This document shows, piece after piece, positions 25,597-35,394 of a stretch of DNA of 64,000 nt (positions within the stretch are counted from its first letter, which is position 1; each line of letters begins with the position of its first letter). This stretch comes from Acetobacter musti. Its GTDB lineage: Bacteria; Pseudomonadota; Alphaproteobacteria; Acetobacterales; Acetobacteraceae. The stretch lies in NCBI RefSeq assembly GCF_011516835.1, contig NZ_WOTB01000006.1, forward strand, positions 62,001 to 126,000, in the 5' to 3' direction. The position numbers were made by a program, and so were the translations under genes. The notes below the pieces were generated by a model. The model was given only the letters and a program-made list of their open reading frames with translations. It did no database searches and had not been told where the DNA came from.

Positions 25597-26925
25597 TTGA
25601 GCACCGGACGTCACGAGGACGACCTGCGCGCCCGTCATGCGGGAGAATCAGGAGCCGCGCCGGACTCACCGCAGGGTGACGGAGGGCAGGGAAGCCACGC
25701 CGATGCCGCGCAGCAACCCCTGCCTGACTTCACGACCCTCGGCGTCGCCACTGCCCTGCGCATCCGGCGCGAATCTCTGGGCTGGTCCCTTCCCGATGTC
25801 GCCGCCTGGCTTAGAATACGCCTCCCTTATCTGGAAGCGCTCGAACACGGACACCCCGGCCAGCTTCCCGGCAACGCCTATGCCGTCGGATTCCTGCGGA
25901 CATACGCAGCAGCCCTTGGCTTCCCGGCCGAACAGGTCGTGTCACGCTTCAAACGCGAAACCCGTGGCGTCGAGCGGAAACCGGAACTCGAATTTCCCGC
26001 GCCTGTGCAGGAAAGGACCGTGCCGGCCGGAGCGATCGTGCTGACCGGCATCGTCGTCATCATCGGCGCCTATATCGGCTGGTATCGTATGGTCGGACAC
26101 GACCCGGTGCCGCCGGAGCGTATCCCGCCCGTCGCAAGCGTTATGCCAGGCGTCAGATCCGGCCCGCTGCCCTCGCCGCAGATCGCATCGATGATGCCGG
26201 GCGCAGGCCCGTCGCAGACCCCGGGTCAGCAAAGACCCTCGCCAGCCGCCACTGACATGACCACCGGCACGACCACTGGCATGACCACCGCCCTGAACAT
26301 GCCCTCATCCGCTGACACATCAGCGGATTCGCCGGCTCCTTCAGTCATGCACACCGACCCGCCCACCGCTCCGAACCCTTCAGACAGCACAGAAGCGGCC
26401 ATTCCGGCCCCGACAGCCGTGCCCGTACACGAACCCCCGGCAATCAGGGCCATCGCAACCAGCTGGATTCAGGTCAAAGCCGGTGACGGAAAAGTCCTGT
26501 GGGACCACATCATGCAGCCCGGCGAAAGCTGGCCTCTGCCCGCTGACGGAGCGCCTTTCACCCTGACCGTAGGAAACGCCGGCGGAATCACCCTGGCCGC
26601 AGACGGCGTGACCACCGTTCCGCTCGGCCGCAACGGAGCCGTGCGGCGCAATATCGTCCTTTCACCCGACACAATACGGGACGGAAGCATCGCCGCCCCG
26701 GCATCACCATCGCCCGCCTCTCCAGGCCCGCAGACGCCAGCCGGGACCGGAGAAGACGCGGATGCCAGCGCAGCCGGCGCGCCGGTCCCCCTTCCGCCCC
26801 CACCGGTTATCAGACCCCGCGTGCGACCGGTTCAGCCACCCGCTCATGAGCCGTCAGCGGATGATCTGAATGCAGTGCAGCTTCAGTCAATGCGCGGCTC
26901 AGGCGGGGTTTCCGGACAACATTAA
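25597..26925 (+). CDS. RodZ-like HTH-transmembrane protein
   Basis: Expected to link the MreB cytoskeleton to the membrane and shape cells. The order is: an N-terminal HTH domain (residues ~45-115, GVATALRIRRESLGWSLPDV, LEALEHGHPGQLPGNAYAVG), a positively charged juxtamembrane stretch, one membrane span (IVLTGIVVIIGAYIGWY, near 150-167), a long Pro/Thr/Ser/Met-rich linker of about 130 residues, and a C-terminal beta domain (DUF4115 type: SWIQVKAGDGKVLWDHIMQP, then LTVGNAGGITLAADG). TTG at 25597 has GGGAG upstream; a TTG at 25567 adds ten residues. It precedes ispG, an arrangement common among proteobacteria. Confidence 0.85.
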   Translation: MSTGRHEDDLRARHAGESGAAPDSPQGDGGQGSHADAAQQPLPDFTTLGVATALRIRRESLGWSLPDVAAWLRIRLPYLEALEHGHPGQLPGNAYAVGFLRTYAAALGFPAEQVVSRFKRETRGVERKPELEFPAPVQERTVPAGAIVLTGIVVIIGAYIGWYRMVGHDPVPPERIPPVASVMPGVRSGPLPSPQIASMMPGAGPSQTPGQQRPSPAATDMTTGTTTGMTTALNMPSSADTSADSPAPSVMHTDPPTAPNPSDSTEAAIPAPTAVPVHEPPAIRAIATSWIQVKAGDGKVLWDHIMQPGESWPLPADGAPFTLTVGNAGGITLAADGVTTVPLGRNGAVRRNIVLSPDTIRDGSIAAPASPSPASPGPQTPAGTGEDADASAAGAPVPLPPPPVIRPRVRPVQPPAHEPSADDLNAVQLQSMRGSGGVSGQH

Positions 26926-27106
26926 GCTGCGTAAAGACATGACAGACCGCGTCCTGTCAGTTTTCCCGGTTTCGCGAACCGCACAACGCTCTTCCCCTAT
27001 GGCCATCGGCTTCCAGATTTGGCAGGAAGAGCCCCAAACAGTATGTGCGTCCAGCACCTATATCCAGCCAGGGCTTCGGCCTTCGCCTCGACAGGAGGAT
27101 TGAACG

Positions 27107-28267
27107 ATGAGTGGCTACCGCCCCTACCAGCATATCGAACGTCGCAAGTCGCGGCAGATTCATGTCGGCAAGGTCGCCGTCGGCGGCGATGCGCCGGTCT
27201 CCGTTCAGACGATGACCAACACGCTGACAAGCGACGCCCAGGCGACAATCGAACAGATCCGCCGCTCCGAACTCGCCGGCGTGGATATCGTCCGGGTCTC
27301 CTGTCCCGATGAGGAAAGCACGGCCGCGCTCGCCGAGATCGTTCGTGAAGTCAACGTCCCGATCGTGGCCGATATCCACTTCCACTATAAACGCGCCATC
27401 GAGGCGGCAAAAGCCGGCGCGGCCTGCCTGCGCATCAACCCCGGCAACATCGGCAGCGCTGAGCGCGTCCGCGAAGTCGTTAACGCCGCGAAGGATTACA
27501 ACTGCTCCATCCGAATCGGTGTGAACGCCGGCTCGCTCGAAAAGCATCTTCTGGAAAAATACGGAGAGCCCAATCCGGACGCGCTGGTCGAGAGCGCTCT
27601 GGAACACGCCAGAATTCTGGAAGATCACGACTTCCACGAATTTAAAATCAGCGTAAAGGCCTCGGACGTCTTCCTCGCGGTCGCCGCCTATCAGCAGCTC
27701 GCCGACGTGTGCGACCACCCGCTGCATATCGGCATCACCGAGGCCGGCAGCCGGCGGGCCGGCACGGTCAAATCGTCGATCGGCCTCGGCAACCTCCTCT
27801 GGGCCGGTGTCGGCGATACGATGCGCGTCTCCCTCTCGGCGGAGCCGGAAGAAGAGGTCCTGGTCGGCTGGGATATCCTGAAATCCCTGGGGCTCCGTCA
27901 CCGGGGCGTCAAGATCATCTCGTGCCCGTCCTGCGCACGCCAGGGCTTCAACGTCATCCAGACCGTCCAGACCCTCGAAGACCGGCTGGCCCACATCAAG
28001 ACGCCCCTGACGCTCTCGATCATCGGATGCGTGGTGAACGGCCCCGGCGAAGCGCTGATGACCGATCTCGGCGTCACCGGCGGCGGCTCCGGCCGCCATA
28101 TGGTCTATTCCGCGGGCAAGCAGGATCACACCGTCCCCGCCGCGTCCATGATCGAGCATATCGTGGATCTGGTCGAGGAACGCGTCGCCAGCATCCAGGC
28201 GGAAGAAGCCCGCCAGGAAGCGGAAGGGATCGCACCGTCGCTTCCCGATCTGGAGACAGCGAAATAA
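27107..28267 (+). CDS. ispG: 4-hydroxy-3-methylbut-2-enyl diphosphate synthase (IspG/GcpE)
   Basis: Reduces methylerythritol cyclodiphosphate to HMBPP, the penultimate step of the MEP isoprenoid pathway, using a 4Fe-4S cluster. It is 386 residues. [16 protein letters not shown] and [14 protein letters not shown] open the TIM barrel; [15 protein letters not shown] and [20 protein letters not shown] follow. The cluster cysteines are in [14 protein letters not shown] and [21 protein letters not shown] lies shortly before the ATG. It is followed by hisS after 110 bases, the same order as in other Acetobacteraceae and many proteobacteria. Confidence 0.97.
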   Translation: MSGYRPYQHIERRKSRQIHVGKVAVGGDAPVSVQTMTNTLTSDAQATIEQIRRSELAGVDIVRVSCPDEESTAALAEIVREVNVPIVADIHFHYKRAIEAAKAGAACLRINPGNIGSAERVREVVNAAKDYNCSIRIGVNAGSLEKHLLEKYGEPNPDALVESALEHARILEDHDFHEFKISVKASDVFLAVAAYQQLADVCDHPLHIGITEAGSRRAGTVKSSIGLGNLLWAGVGDTMRVSLSAEPEEEVLVGWDILKSLGLRHRGVKIISCPSCARQGFNVIQTVQTLEDRLAHIKTPLTLSIIGCVVNGPGEALMTDLGVTGGGSGRHMVYSAGKQDHTVPAASMIEHIVDLVEERVASIQAEEARQEAEGIAPSLPDLETAK

Positions 28268-28377
28268 CGGCCCGGACGGTCAGCCGCCGTTTTCCGGTAT
28301 TCTGTTAACTGATCTGAACGTCTGCCGGCGAACGCAAGCTGCCCCCGGCCAGACGTTGTTTTGTGGAGAGACCATCT

Positions 28378-29640
28378 GTGAACGCCGCTCAGCCCGTCCG
28401 TGGAACGCATGATCTCATTGGCGAGCAGCAGCGGCGTCACGCCCATGTCACCGAGACCGCGCGCCGGGTGACCGGCCTTTACGGCTTCGACGAATGGGCG
28501 ACACCCGTTTTTGAGAACACATCCGTCTTCGCCCGCTCGCTGGGCGACACGTCGGACGTGGTGTCAAAAGAGATGTACACCTTTACGGACCGCGGCGGCG
28601 AGTCACTCACCCTGCGCCCGGAAGGGACCGCCGCAATCTGCCGCGCACTCGTCACCAACGGGCTGACACAGTCGCTGCCGCAGAAAGTCTTCTACGCCGG
28701 CCCGATGTTCCGGTACGAGCGCCCCCAGAAAGGCCGTTACCGGCAGTTCCATCAGATCGGCGCTGAACTGATCGGTCCCTCCGAACCCCTCGCCGACGCG
28801 GAAGTCATCGCAATGGGCCGGGACGTGCTTGGCGCCCTCGGTATCGCGGACGAGGTGGTCCTTGAGCTGAACACACTCGGAGATACTGAAAGCCGGACAG
28901 CCTGGCGCACCGCCCTCGTGGAATATTTTTCCGCTCACCGTGAAAAACTGTCGGAAGACAGCCAGGTCAGGCTCGAACATAACCCGCTCCGTATCCTCGA
29001 CAGCAAAGCACAGGCCGACCGGCTGCTGATCGAAGACGCCCCCCTTCTCGATCAGTTTCTCAACGACGCATCAAGGCGTTTCTGGGATGATCTGCGCAAC
29101 GGCCTTAACGCTTTCGGCGTAAGTTATACCGTCAACCCAAGGATCGTGCGCGGACTGGACTATTATAGCCACACCACATTCGAATTCGTCACCACACGCC
29201 TGGGATCGCAGGGAACCGTGCTCGCCGGAGGACGATATGACGGCCTCGTGGAGGAAATGGGCGGCCCGGCGACACCCGCCATAGGCTGGGCCGGCGGCAT
29301 CGAACGGCTCGGAATGCTGCTCGAAGCCCCCCCGGAAGTGGTCGCGCCGGTCGCCGTCATCCCACAGGGAAACGAGGCGGAACACCGCGCCGTTCAGGTG
29401 CTGACTCTGCTTCGTTCAGCCGGCGTGCGCGCGGAGATGGCCTGGCGGGGCAATCTGAAAAAACGCATGGAGCGCGCAAACAAGGCCGGAGCTTCCCATG
29501 CGGTCATCATCGGCGAAACCGAGCTTGCAAAGGGCACTGTCCAGCTGCGCAATCTCTCTGACGGCCTGCAGCAGGAAGTCAGACCGGACGATCTCGCCTC
29601 CCTCCTGAGCCACAGCAAGAAAGCAGAGCAGAACACGTGA
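28378..29640 (+). CDS. hisS: Histidyl-tRNA synthetase
   Basis: Charges tRNA-His; a class II synthetase of about 420 residues. The GTG at 28378 ([20 protein letters not shown]) has GGAGAG seven bases upstream and is preferred over a GTG 15 bases earlier. Motif 2 is [20 protein letters not shown]; the HisRS-specific stretch [20 protein letters not shown] and motif 3 [17 protein letters not shown] are clear. The C-terminal anticodon-binding domain holds [20 protein letters not shown]. Its stop overlaps the start of prfA by four bases (GTGA), so translation of the two is probably coupled. Confidence 0.97.
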   Translation: MNAAQPVRGTHDLIGEQQRRHAHVTETARRVTGLYGFDEWATPVFENTSVFARSLGDTSDVVSKEMYTFTDRGGESLTLRPEGTAAICRALVTNGLTQSLPQKVFYAGPMFRYERPQKGRYRQFHQIGAELIGPSEPLADAEVIAMGRDVLGALGIADEVVLELNTLGDTESRTAWRTALVEYFSAHREKLSEDSQVRLEHNPLRILDSKAQADRLLIEDAPLLDQFLNDASRRFWDDLRNGLNAFGVSYTVNPRIVRGLDYYSHTTFEFVTTRLGSQGTVLAGGRYDGLVEEMGGPATPAIGWAGGIERLGMLLEAPPEVVAPVAVIPQGNEAEHRAVQVLTLLRSAGVRAEMAWRGNLKKRMERANKAGASHAVIIGETELAKGTVQLRNLSDGLQQEVRPDDLASLLSHSKKAEQNT

Positions 29641-30695
29641 GCCTTGATGATCGCCTCGACCGGATCGTCGGACGGGCGGAGGAAATTGAAGCGCTTCTGG
29701 CCAGCGGCATAACCGGAGAGGACTTCACCCGGGCATCACGTGAATATGCCGAACTGGAACCTCTCGTACAGCGCATTAACGAATTACGTACCGCGCAGAC
29801 GGAGGAACGGGAAGCCGAGCATCTGCTTGCCGATCCCGAAATGAAACTTCTCGCCGAAGCCGAGCTCCGGGCGCTCCGGGAACGGATTCCGCTTTTGCGG
29901 CAGGAAGTCCGCATGGCCATGCTGCCGCATGACGCAGCGGATGACCGCAGCGCAATTCTTGAAATCCGCCCCGCGGCCGGAGGCGACGAAGCGGCCCTGT
30001 TCGCGGCCGAACTGTTCAACGTCTACCGCCGCTATGCCGATCTGCACGGCTGGCGATTCGAGTTAATGGAATACGACGAAAGTGAACTGGGCGGACTCCG
30101 TGAAGGAATCGCCACAATCACCGGACGCGGCGTGTTTGCGAGACTCAAATATGAATCCGGCGTTCATCGCGTTCAGCGTGTTCCGACGACAGAAAGCCAG
30201 GGACGCATCCACACCTCGACGGTGACAGTCGCCGTGCTGCCGGAAGCGGAAGAAGTCGATGTCCAGATTGATGAGGGCGATCTGAGAATAGACGTCTATC
30301 GCGCCTCCGGAGCCGGAGGGCAGCATGTCAACAAGACAGAAAGCGCCGTACGGATAACGCATCTCCCAACCGGCGTCATGGTGGCCATGCAGGAAGAGAA
30401 AAGCCAGCACAAGAATCGCGCCAAAGCCATGAAGATCCTGCGCGCCCGGCTCTTCGAGCAGAAACGGGCAAGCCTGCATGCGACCCGCGCCGCCGACAGG
30501 AAATCACAGGTCGGCACCGGAGACCGGTCAGAAAGAATTCGCACTTATAATTTTCCGCAGGGACGTGTCACGGATCACAGGATCGGCCTGACCCTCCACA
30601 AGCTGGACCGGATCATGCTCGGCGAGATCGACGATATCGTCGACGCCCTGATCCAGGACGACCTGGCCGCCCGGCTTGCGTCGGAAGGCATTTAA
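29637..30695 (+). CDS. prfA: Peptide chain release factor 1
   Basis: Recognises UAA and UAG and releases the finished protein. It is 352 residues, with a GTG start overlapping the hisS stop. The tripeptide decoding motif appears as PTT in [17 protein letters not shown] (usually P-A/V-T), and the catalytic GGQ is in [25 protein letters not shown]-type helices and the C-terminal domain are complete ([20 protein letters not shown]). In many genomes prmC, which methylates this GGQ glutamine, follows directly; here it does not. The next gene is a diguanylate cyclase. Confidence 0.96.
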   Translation: MSLDDRLDRIVGRAEEIEALLASGITGEDFTRASREYAELEPLVQRINELRTAQTEEREAEHLLADPEMKLLAEAELRALRERIPLLRQEVRMAMLPHDAADDRSAILEIRPAAGGDEAALFAAELFNVYRRYADLHGWRFELMEYDESELGGLREGIATITGRGVFARLKYESGVHRVQRVPTTESQGRIHTSTVTVAVLPEAEEVDVQIDEGDLRIDVYRASGAGGQHVNKTESAVRITHLPTGVMVAMQEEKSQHKNRAKAMKILRARLFEQKRASLHATRAADRKSQVGTGDRSERIRTYNFPQGRVTDHRIGLTLHKLDRIMLGEIDDIVDALIQDDLAARLASEGI

Positions 30696-30768
30696 TCCAC
30701 GCGACCGGTATTGCGGCCCCGCGTGGAATGCGTTTTCTGCAATTAATAATCTGATAACAGGGCCTCTT

Positions 30769-30774
30769 TATAAT
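30769..30774 (+). promoter_or_regulatory. Candidate -10 box upstream of the diguanylate cyclase gene
   Basis: TATAAT in the A/T-rich gap between prfA and the next gene, 38 bases before its GTG. The region 16-18 bases upstream (ATTAATAATC) has no clear -35 match, so the call is weak. Confidence 0.35.
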
Positions 30775-30811
30775 AACGACTGCATTTCATTAAAGGCAGT
30801 CCGAAGACGTC

Positions 30812-33787
30812 GTGCGAAATTCAGATAAAAATCGCTGTCATTTTCAGTATTTTATAAAAAATAAAGAAGAAATTAATCGCTTCTCCGCCCGCACGCACCT
30901 GTTTCCGGCTTCATCGAAGTTTTCTTCTTTTCTGTCTCTCTGCCTTATCGGCTCAGTTCTCTTTTTCTCCGACCTTCACGCGCAGACAATGCGCCTGTTC
31001 GATGGTCAGGCCGGCGCGGGCAGCGCCTCAGTCAACGCATTCGCCCAGGACAGTAACGGCTTTTTTTATGCCGGCACGGAAACCGGTCTGTATGTCAGCT
31101 CCGGCGGCGAATTTACCCGCGCAGACAGCGGAAGTGAGACGCCTTTTTCGCACGTCACCGCTCTCGCGGGCGGAGCCGACGGAAATCTGCTTGTTCAGGC
31201 CGGACAGACCCTGTGGCTGCGTTCCGGTCTTTCCTTCCGGAAAGTCCCGCTGCAAATCCAGGGAAACCCGCAATTTTCCCTGTCAGGTAAAGATTTCATC
31301 GTTCTGGCAGGGGAGGGACCCGCCCAGGGCGGAGGTCTGTGGCGCATCCATCCCGAAGGCGAAAAGCCGCCCGTCACGGAGCGGTTTGTCGATGAAAGAA
31401 AAGACGGACCGGTTCCTCCGGGCGACCCGCTTACGACGCAGCCTCTTCACGCTCTCGCATCCGCCGGTGATATGCTGTGGGCCGCGTGCGGCTCAGCGCT
31501 TTGCCGCCACAAAGACGGCGCCACGACCAGATTTGGAACTCATGAAGGTGTGCCGGCAGACACATGGCTGGCTCTCGCGGTCGCTCCGGACGGAACGCTG
31601 TTCGCGCGCAGCGCGGATCGCCTCGTACAGATTCACGCCGACAATGAAATTAACGCCGAAACCATTCCCGGCACATTTTCCACATCCCCGGCGTCCCGAA
31701 TTTTTCTCGTGGCGACACGCAACGGCACAATCCTGACGCAGGGTGAAAATACATTACTGATCCGCACCCCCGCAGGACAATGGAAACCGGCTGAATTTTT
31801 ATCGAAGTATAACAACAGTCAGATTTCAGCCGCTTTCGTTGACCGGGAGGAAGGGGTCTGGCTTGCGCGCCCCGAACAGGGAATCATGCGGCTTGCGGGT
31901 TTTCCCTCCTGGGAAAGCTACGGATCTGACCGCGGATTTCCTTCCGGCCGGATTTCAGCAGTCCGGCGCGACAGCTCTGGCGCATTATGGCTCGCCACCT
32001 CAAAGGGCTTATTTCGCTACAACGCCTTTCGTAATAACGAAACCGCAGGCGAAAAGCCGGAACACTACGATATCGACGCCAGATCCCTCCTTCGCACGGG
32101 AGACGGAGCAATCTGGGCGGCCGGCAAAGGGTCCGCCCTTTTCCGCATTGATCCGGGAACAGGAAAATCAGTCAGCCTGCCGTCTCAGGCCCCGCTGACC
32201 GGAGCGCTGGCGCTGGACAGCGGCGGACGATTATGGATTGGCACGGCTCAGGGCATCGTCCGCCTGGATGAACCTCTTCACCCGACAGCCCGTCTGCCCA
32301 AAGCCATTGCGCTGAACGACCGCCGGGTCAACGACCTTCAGTTCGACCAGTTCGGCAGACTTCTGGCGCTGACCGACAATGTGCTGTTCCGTCAGAAATC
32401 GGGAGAAGATTACTTTGAACCAAAACTGAATCTCCCTGACCTGGGAATAGGGGAGGGACGATCCGTTGCGGTAACCATGACAAATGACGTCTGGATTGCC
32501 GGCGTAAGAGGCGGCCTCCGGAAAATCGAGATTTCAGAAAACGGGACTCTCTCAGCATCTTCACCAGATGACCTCCACGACACCGACGAGATAACGTCGC
32601 TGTTTCGGGACAGCCGGGGCTGGCTGTGGGCAGGCAGCACGAAGGGACTTGATGTCTTAACCTCCGGCGGCTGGCGTCATTTCGATGTCGCCTCGGGACT
32701 TATATCGAATCAGATCTCATACGGAGCAATAAGCGAAGATGATGACGGCTCCATGTGGTTTGGCACCGATAACGGGTTTTCCCGCTTTACCGGCGCGTAT
32801 GCGCTGCCTCCTTTGCCTGAATTACATACCTGTATAATATCAGCTTATCTTGGCTCAGCAGACATCCGGGGCATTCCAGAAGTCTGGCCTGAAAATGAAA
32901 GAGACTTAAATATCAGGTTTGCGTCTCCTACGTTTTTAGACAATGAATATATCAGATATAAGTATATTTTATACGGAATCGACAAAGAACCACACACAGT
33001 CAATTCATCAGAAGCGAAATATTTAAACTTCGATAAAAATAAAATCTCCTTTGACGTTCAGGCCATAGATCCGGTCAACAACAGAGTTTCCAGCCCGGCT
33101 CATCTCGTCGCTCACCCGGCAGGAAACACGGGGCGTTCCTCAGGGCTCCTGAGCTGGCTTTCAATCGGGAGTATCATCGTATTTATCGCAGCCGGCGCGA
33201 CATACAGGTGGTACATTTCCGTAAGAAAAAAGAATATAGACAAGGCCGTTCGGGACAGAACGCGCGTCATGGAAGAAGTTCAGACTCAGTTACGCCAGCA
33301 ATCCCGAATTGACAGCTTAACCGGGCTGTTAAACCGCAGGACAATATTCGACGAATTGTCCTATCTGGTCTCCGCTCTTTCTCCGAACGAGATCCTGGCG
33401 GTCGCTCTTATCGATATCGACCATTTCAAATTAATAAACGATACCTATGGCCACCAGGCAGGTGACTTCGTTCTGGAACAATACGGATTACGTCTGCGCC
33501 AGACATCGTCCGCAGGCGTCATTACGGGACGTTACGGCGGGGAAGAACTGATCGTCGTGTTTCCCGTCGTTCGCACTATGGAAGATATTATTGAAGAGAC
33601 CAATGCTATCCATCGTATCCTGTGCTTACCCATCAAATTCGATTCAAATACAATCATTGCCACCAGTAGTATCGGACTGGCGTTCCTGTCCCCGGGAGAC
33701 ACTCCCGCAAGTCTGGTCGGACGCGCAGATCGCGCCCTCTACAAAGGAAAACGAGCCGGAAGAAATCGTGTAGTCGTTTCTGATTAA
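30812..33787 (+). CDS. Two-component-regulator-propeller sensor diguanylate cyclase
   Basis: A 991-residue membrane sensor. A GTG start gives a long basic leader, then a signal sequence (FLSLCLIGSVLFFSDLHAQ). Residues ~60-690 are repeated seven-stranded-propeller blades with the motif D-x-x-G-x-L/W-x-G (GLWLATSKGLFRYN, RLWIGTAQGIVRLD, WLWAGSTKGLDVL, SMWFGTDNGFSRF), followed by a Y_Y_Y-like domain. One span (LSWLSIGSIIVFIAAGATYR) leads to a coiled coil and a GGDEF domain (SRIDSLTGLLNRRTIFDELS, ALIDIDHFKLINDTYGHQAG, GRYGGEELIVVF). GGEEL is an active variant, so it should make cyclic di-GMP. The RxxD inhibitory site is absent (RQTS). The ligand is unknown. Confidence 0.88.
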   Translation: MRNSDKNRCHFQYFIKNKEEINRFSARTHLFPASSKFSSFLSLCLIGSVLFFSDLHAQTMRLFDGQAGAGSASVNAFAQDSNGFFYAGTETGLYVSSGGEFTRADSGSETPFSHVTALAGGADGNLLVQAGQTLWLRSGLSFRKVPLQIQGNPQFSLSGKDFIVLAGEGPAQGGGLWRIHPEGEKPPVTERFVDERKDGPVPPGDPLTTQPLHALASAGDMLWAACGSALCRHKDGATTRFGTHEGVPADTWLALAVAPDGTLFARSADRLVQIHADNEINAETIPGTFSTSPASRIFLVATRNGTILTQGENTLLIRTPAGQWKPAEFLSKYNNSQISAAFVDREEGVWLARPEQGIMRLAGFPSWESYGSDRGFPSGRISAVRRDSSGALWLATSKGLFRYNAFRNNETAGEKPEHYDIDARSLLRTGDGAIWAAGKGSALFRIDPGTGKSVSLPSQAPLTGALALDSGGRLWIGTAQGIVRLDEPLHPTARLPKAIALNDRRVNDLQFDQFGRLLALTDNVLFRQKSGEDYFEPKLNLPDLGIGEGRSVAVTMTNDVWIAGVRGGLRKIEISENGTLSASSPDDLHDTDEITSLFRDSRGWLWAGSTKGLDVLTSGGWRHFDVASGLISNQISYGAISEDDDGSMWFGTDNGFSRFTGAYALPPLPELHTCIISAYLGSADIRGIPEVWPENERDLNIRFASPTFLDNEYIRYKYILYGIDKEPHTVNSSEAKYLNFDKNKISFDVQAIDPVNNRVSSPAHLVAHPAGNTGRSSGLLSWLSIGSIIVFIAAGATYRWYISVRKKNIDKAVRDRTRVMEEVQTQLRQQSRIDSLTGLLNRRTIFDELSYLVSALSPNEILAVALIDIDHFKLINDTYGHQAGDFVLEQYGLRLRQTSSAGVITGRYGGEELIVVFPVVRTMEDIIEETNAIHRILCLPIKFDSNTIIATSSIGLAFLSPGDTPASLVGRADRALYKGKRAGRNRVVVSD

Positions 33788-33793
33788 AGCTGA

Positions 33794-33961
33794 TTTTATA
33801 CACCCGGAGTTATTTACGGTGACCCTCTGATCCACATTGATTCTGCGCCGGGATATCAGAACGTACGGAAGAATTTCGATCAGATCACAGCATTTCACGT
33901 TCCCGACCACGTGACAATCCCGGATGCCGGCAAACGACAATCTGCACACCATATTCCTTAA
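33794..33961 (+). pseudogene. Coding-like remnant after the diguanylate cyclase gene
   Basis: Fifty-five sense codons then a stop, without a start codon or ribosome site at the 5' end. The translation has balanced, protein-like composition (TPGVIYGDPLIHIDSAPG, YQNVRKNFDQITAFHVPDH, VTIPDAGKRQSAHHIP). It is bounded on the left by an in-frame TGA at 33791, three bases before it. This could be the tail of a lost gene, or chance. I do not recognise the family. Confidence 0.3.
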
Positions 33962-34074
33962 AACCAGCAACGGCGCTGCTCTCCGGAAATTCCACCAGAG
34001 CGGCCGCCACGTTCTTATCCTGACATCGGGACAGACCCCGCCCCCCGCAGCGCCAGATCACAGAAAGCCCCCGC

Positions 34075-34827
34075 TCACCCCGGCAGAAAATGCAAAAGCA
34101 CCGGAACCAGAATCGCCGTCACCAGCCCGTTCAGCCCAATCCCCAGCGCAGCAAACGCGGCCCCCACCGGATCTCTCTGCGCCACCTGCGCCGCCGCGAT
34201 GCCACTTCCCGCAATGCCGGCGGCCAGCCCGTGCGCGCGCCAGTCCGTAATGCCAAGACGGCGTAACGTCGTTTCACCGGTCATCGCCGCGATAATCCCG
34301 CCAAGAATGGCAAATGCCGCCGTCAAAGCCGGAATGCCGCCAGCCTGAACCGTAATGGCGATAGCAATCGGCGTCGTCACCGCTTTCGGCGCCATCGACA
34401 GCGCAACCTCGTGACTGCCGCCAAAGAGCAGCACAAGAGCAACACCGCTCACAACCGAGGTCACAGATCCCGCAAGCAGAGCAAGCGTCATCGACGGCAG
34501 ACTTCTCGTCACCAGCCTGATCGAGTCCGCCAGAGGAATAGCAAGCGCAACCGTCGCCGGCCCCAGCAGGAAATTGATGATATGAACGCTCTGAAAATAG
34601 GTGCTGTAAGGCGTTCCGGTCACAAACAGCCCCGCCGCAACCAGAACAATCGAAAACAACACCGGATTAGCCCACGGAGCCCGCCCCAGACGGATCTGCA
34701 GCCTCATGCCCAGCCCGAACACCGCCAGCGTAACACAAAGCCAGAACAGGGATTCAGTCCCCGGCGTCCCGAACGTATGAACATAAAGCCGATGAACCGG
34801 CCCGGAAATCCAGTCGCCCGCCATCAC
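34075..34827 (-). CDS. lrgB: LrgB family membrane protein
   Basis: A 250-residue polytopic partner of the LrgA/CidA holin-like proteins; members affect murein hydrolase export and, in plants and bacteria, glycolate or pyruvate movement. Typical blocks are PVLFSIVLVAAGLFVTGTPY, NFLLGPATVALAIPLADSIR, SMAPKAVTTPIAIAITVQAG and AFAILGGIIAAMTGETTLRR. ITDWRAHGLAAGIAGSGIAA gives the C-terminal region. Its start overlaps lrgA by four bases, so the pair is one operon. Confidence 0.9.
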   Translation of the reverse strand: MMAGDWISGPVHRLYVHTFGTPGTESLFWLCVTLAVFGLGMRLQIRLGRAPWANPVLFSIVLVAAGLFVTGTPYSTYFQSVHIINFLLGPATVALAIPLADSIRLVTRSLPSMTLALLAGSVTSVVSGVALVLLFGGSHEVALSMAPKAVTTPIAIAITVQAGGIPALTAAFAILGGIIAAMTGETTLRRLGITDWRAHGLAAGIAGSGIAAAQVAQRDPVGAAFAALGIGLNGLVTAILVPVLLHFLPG

Positions 34828-35267
34828 AGCACCTGTCCGCCGGTATCAGGCAGTTTTTCAGCAGCGCCACCACCACTGGCCGCGCGATGCATGACAAAAG
34901 CCGTCACCAGAAGACCGAGAATGGTCGAACCGAACAACGCCACCGCAATCGGCACAGCATTTTCCGACAGCACAGGCAGTTCCGTCACAATCCCCACACC
35001 CGCCGGCACAAACAAAAGCCCGAGACAGGCGATCAGCGTCCGCGACAGAGCCGTAAGCGCCGGAGAGGCCGATGTCTCTCCGGCCTCCACAGCCCCGGAA
35101 AGCGAACCGGCACCGCCTTTACGAAGCCCCCGCCCTTTGCGCCAGATCAGCAGGGCCGCAAGCAGAAACATCCCGATGACCGGCCCCGGCACGGGAAGGT
35201 TCAGCGCCGCCTGCACCGCCGTTCCGATGAGCTGAAAAACCAGCAGAGTAAAAAACGCTTCCGGCAT
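34824..35267 (-). CDS. lrgA: LrgA/CidA family holin-like protein
   Basis: A 147-residue membrane protein with four expected spans. The family start is PEAFFTLLVFQLIGTAVQAA, followed by LPVPGPVIGMFLLAALLIW. LLFVPAGVGIVTELPVLSEN is the hallmark mid-region, and IVTELP-like sequence is highly conserved. It lies upstream of lrgB in the same operon. With lrgB it may be involved in pyruvate or short acid transport and cell lysis control; this is inference from the family. Downstream of aceA-glcB, it is a plausible but unproven partner in organic-acid handling. Confidence 0.88.
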   Translation of the reverse strand: MPEAFFTLLVFQLIGTAVQAALNLPVPGPVIGMFLLAALLIWRKGRGLRKGGAGSLSGAVEAGETSASPALTALSRTLIACLGLLFVPAGVGIVTELPVLSENAVPIAVALFGSTILGLLVTAFVMHRAASGGGAAEKLPDTGGQVL

Positions 35268-35394
35268 AGGTCATTTTCACTGAATCTGAACAGAAACGCC
35301 CATCTGGCCCTCAGACCAGACAGGACGCAAACCACTATCACGCGACTGACAGAATCCCGGCCGGCACAAACGGCCGGCCGGAACGCATCCCCTC

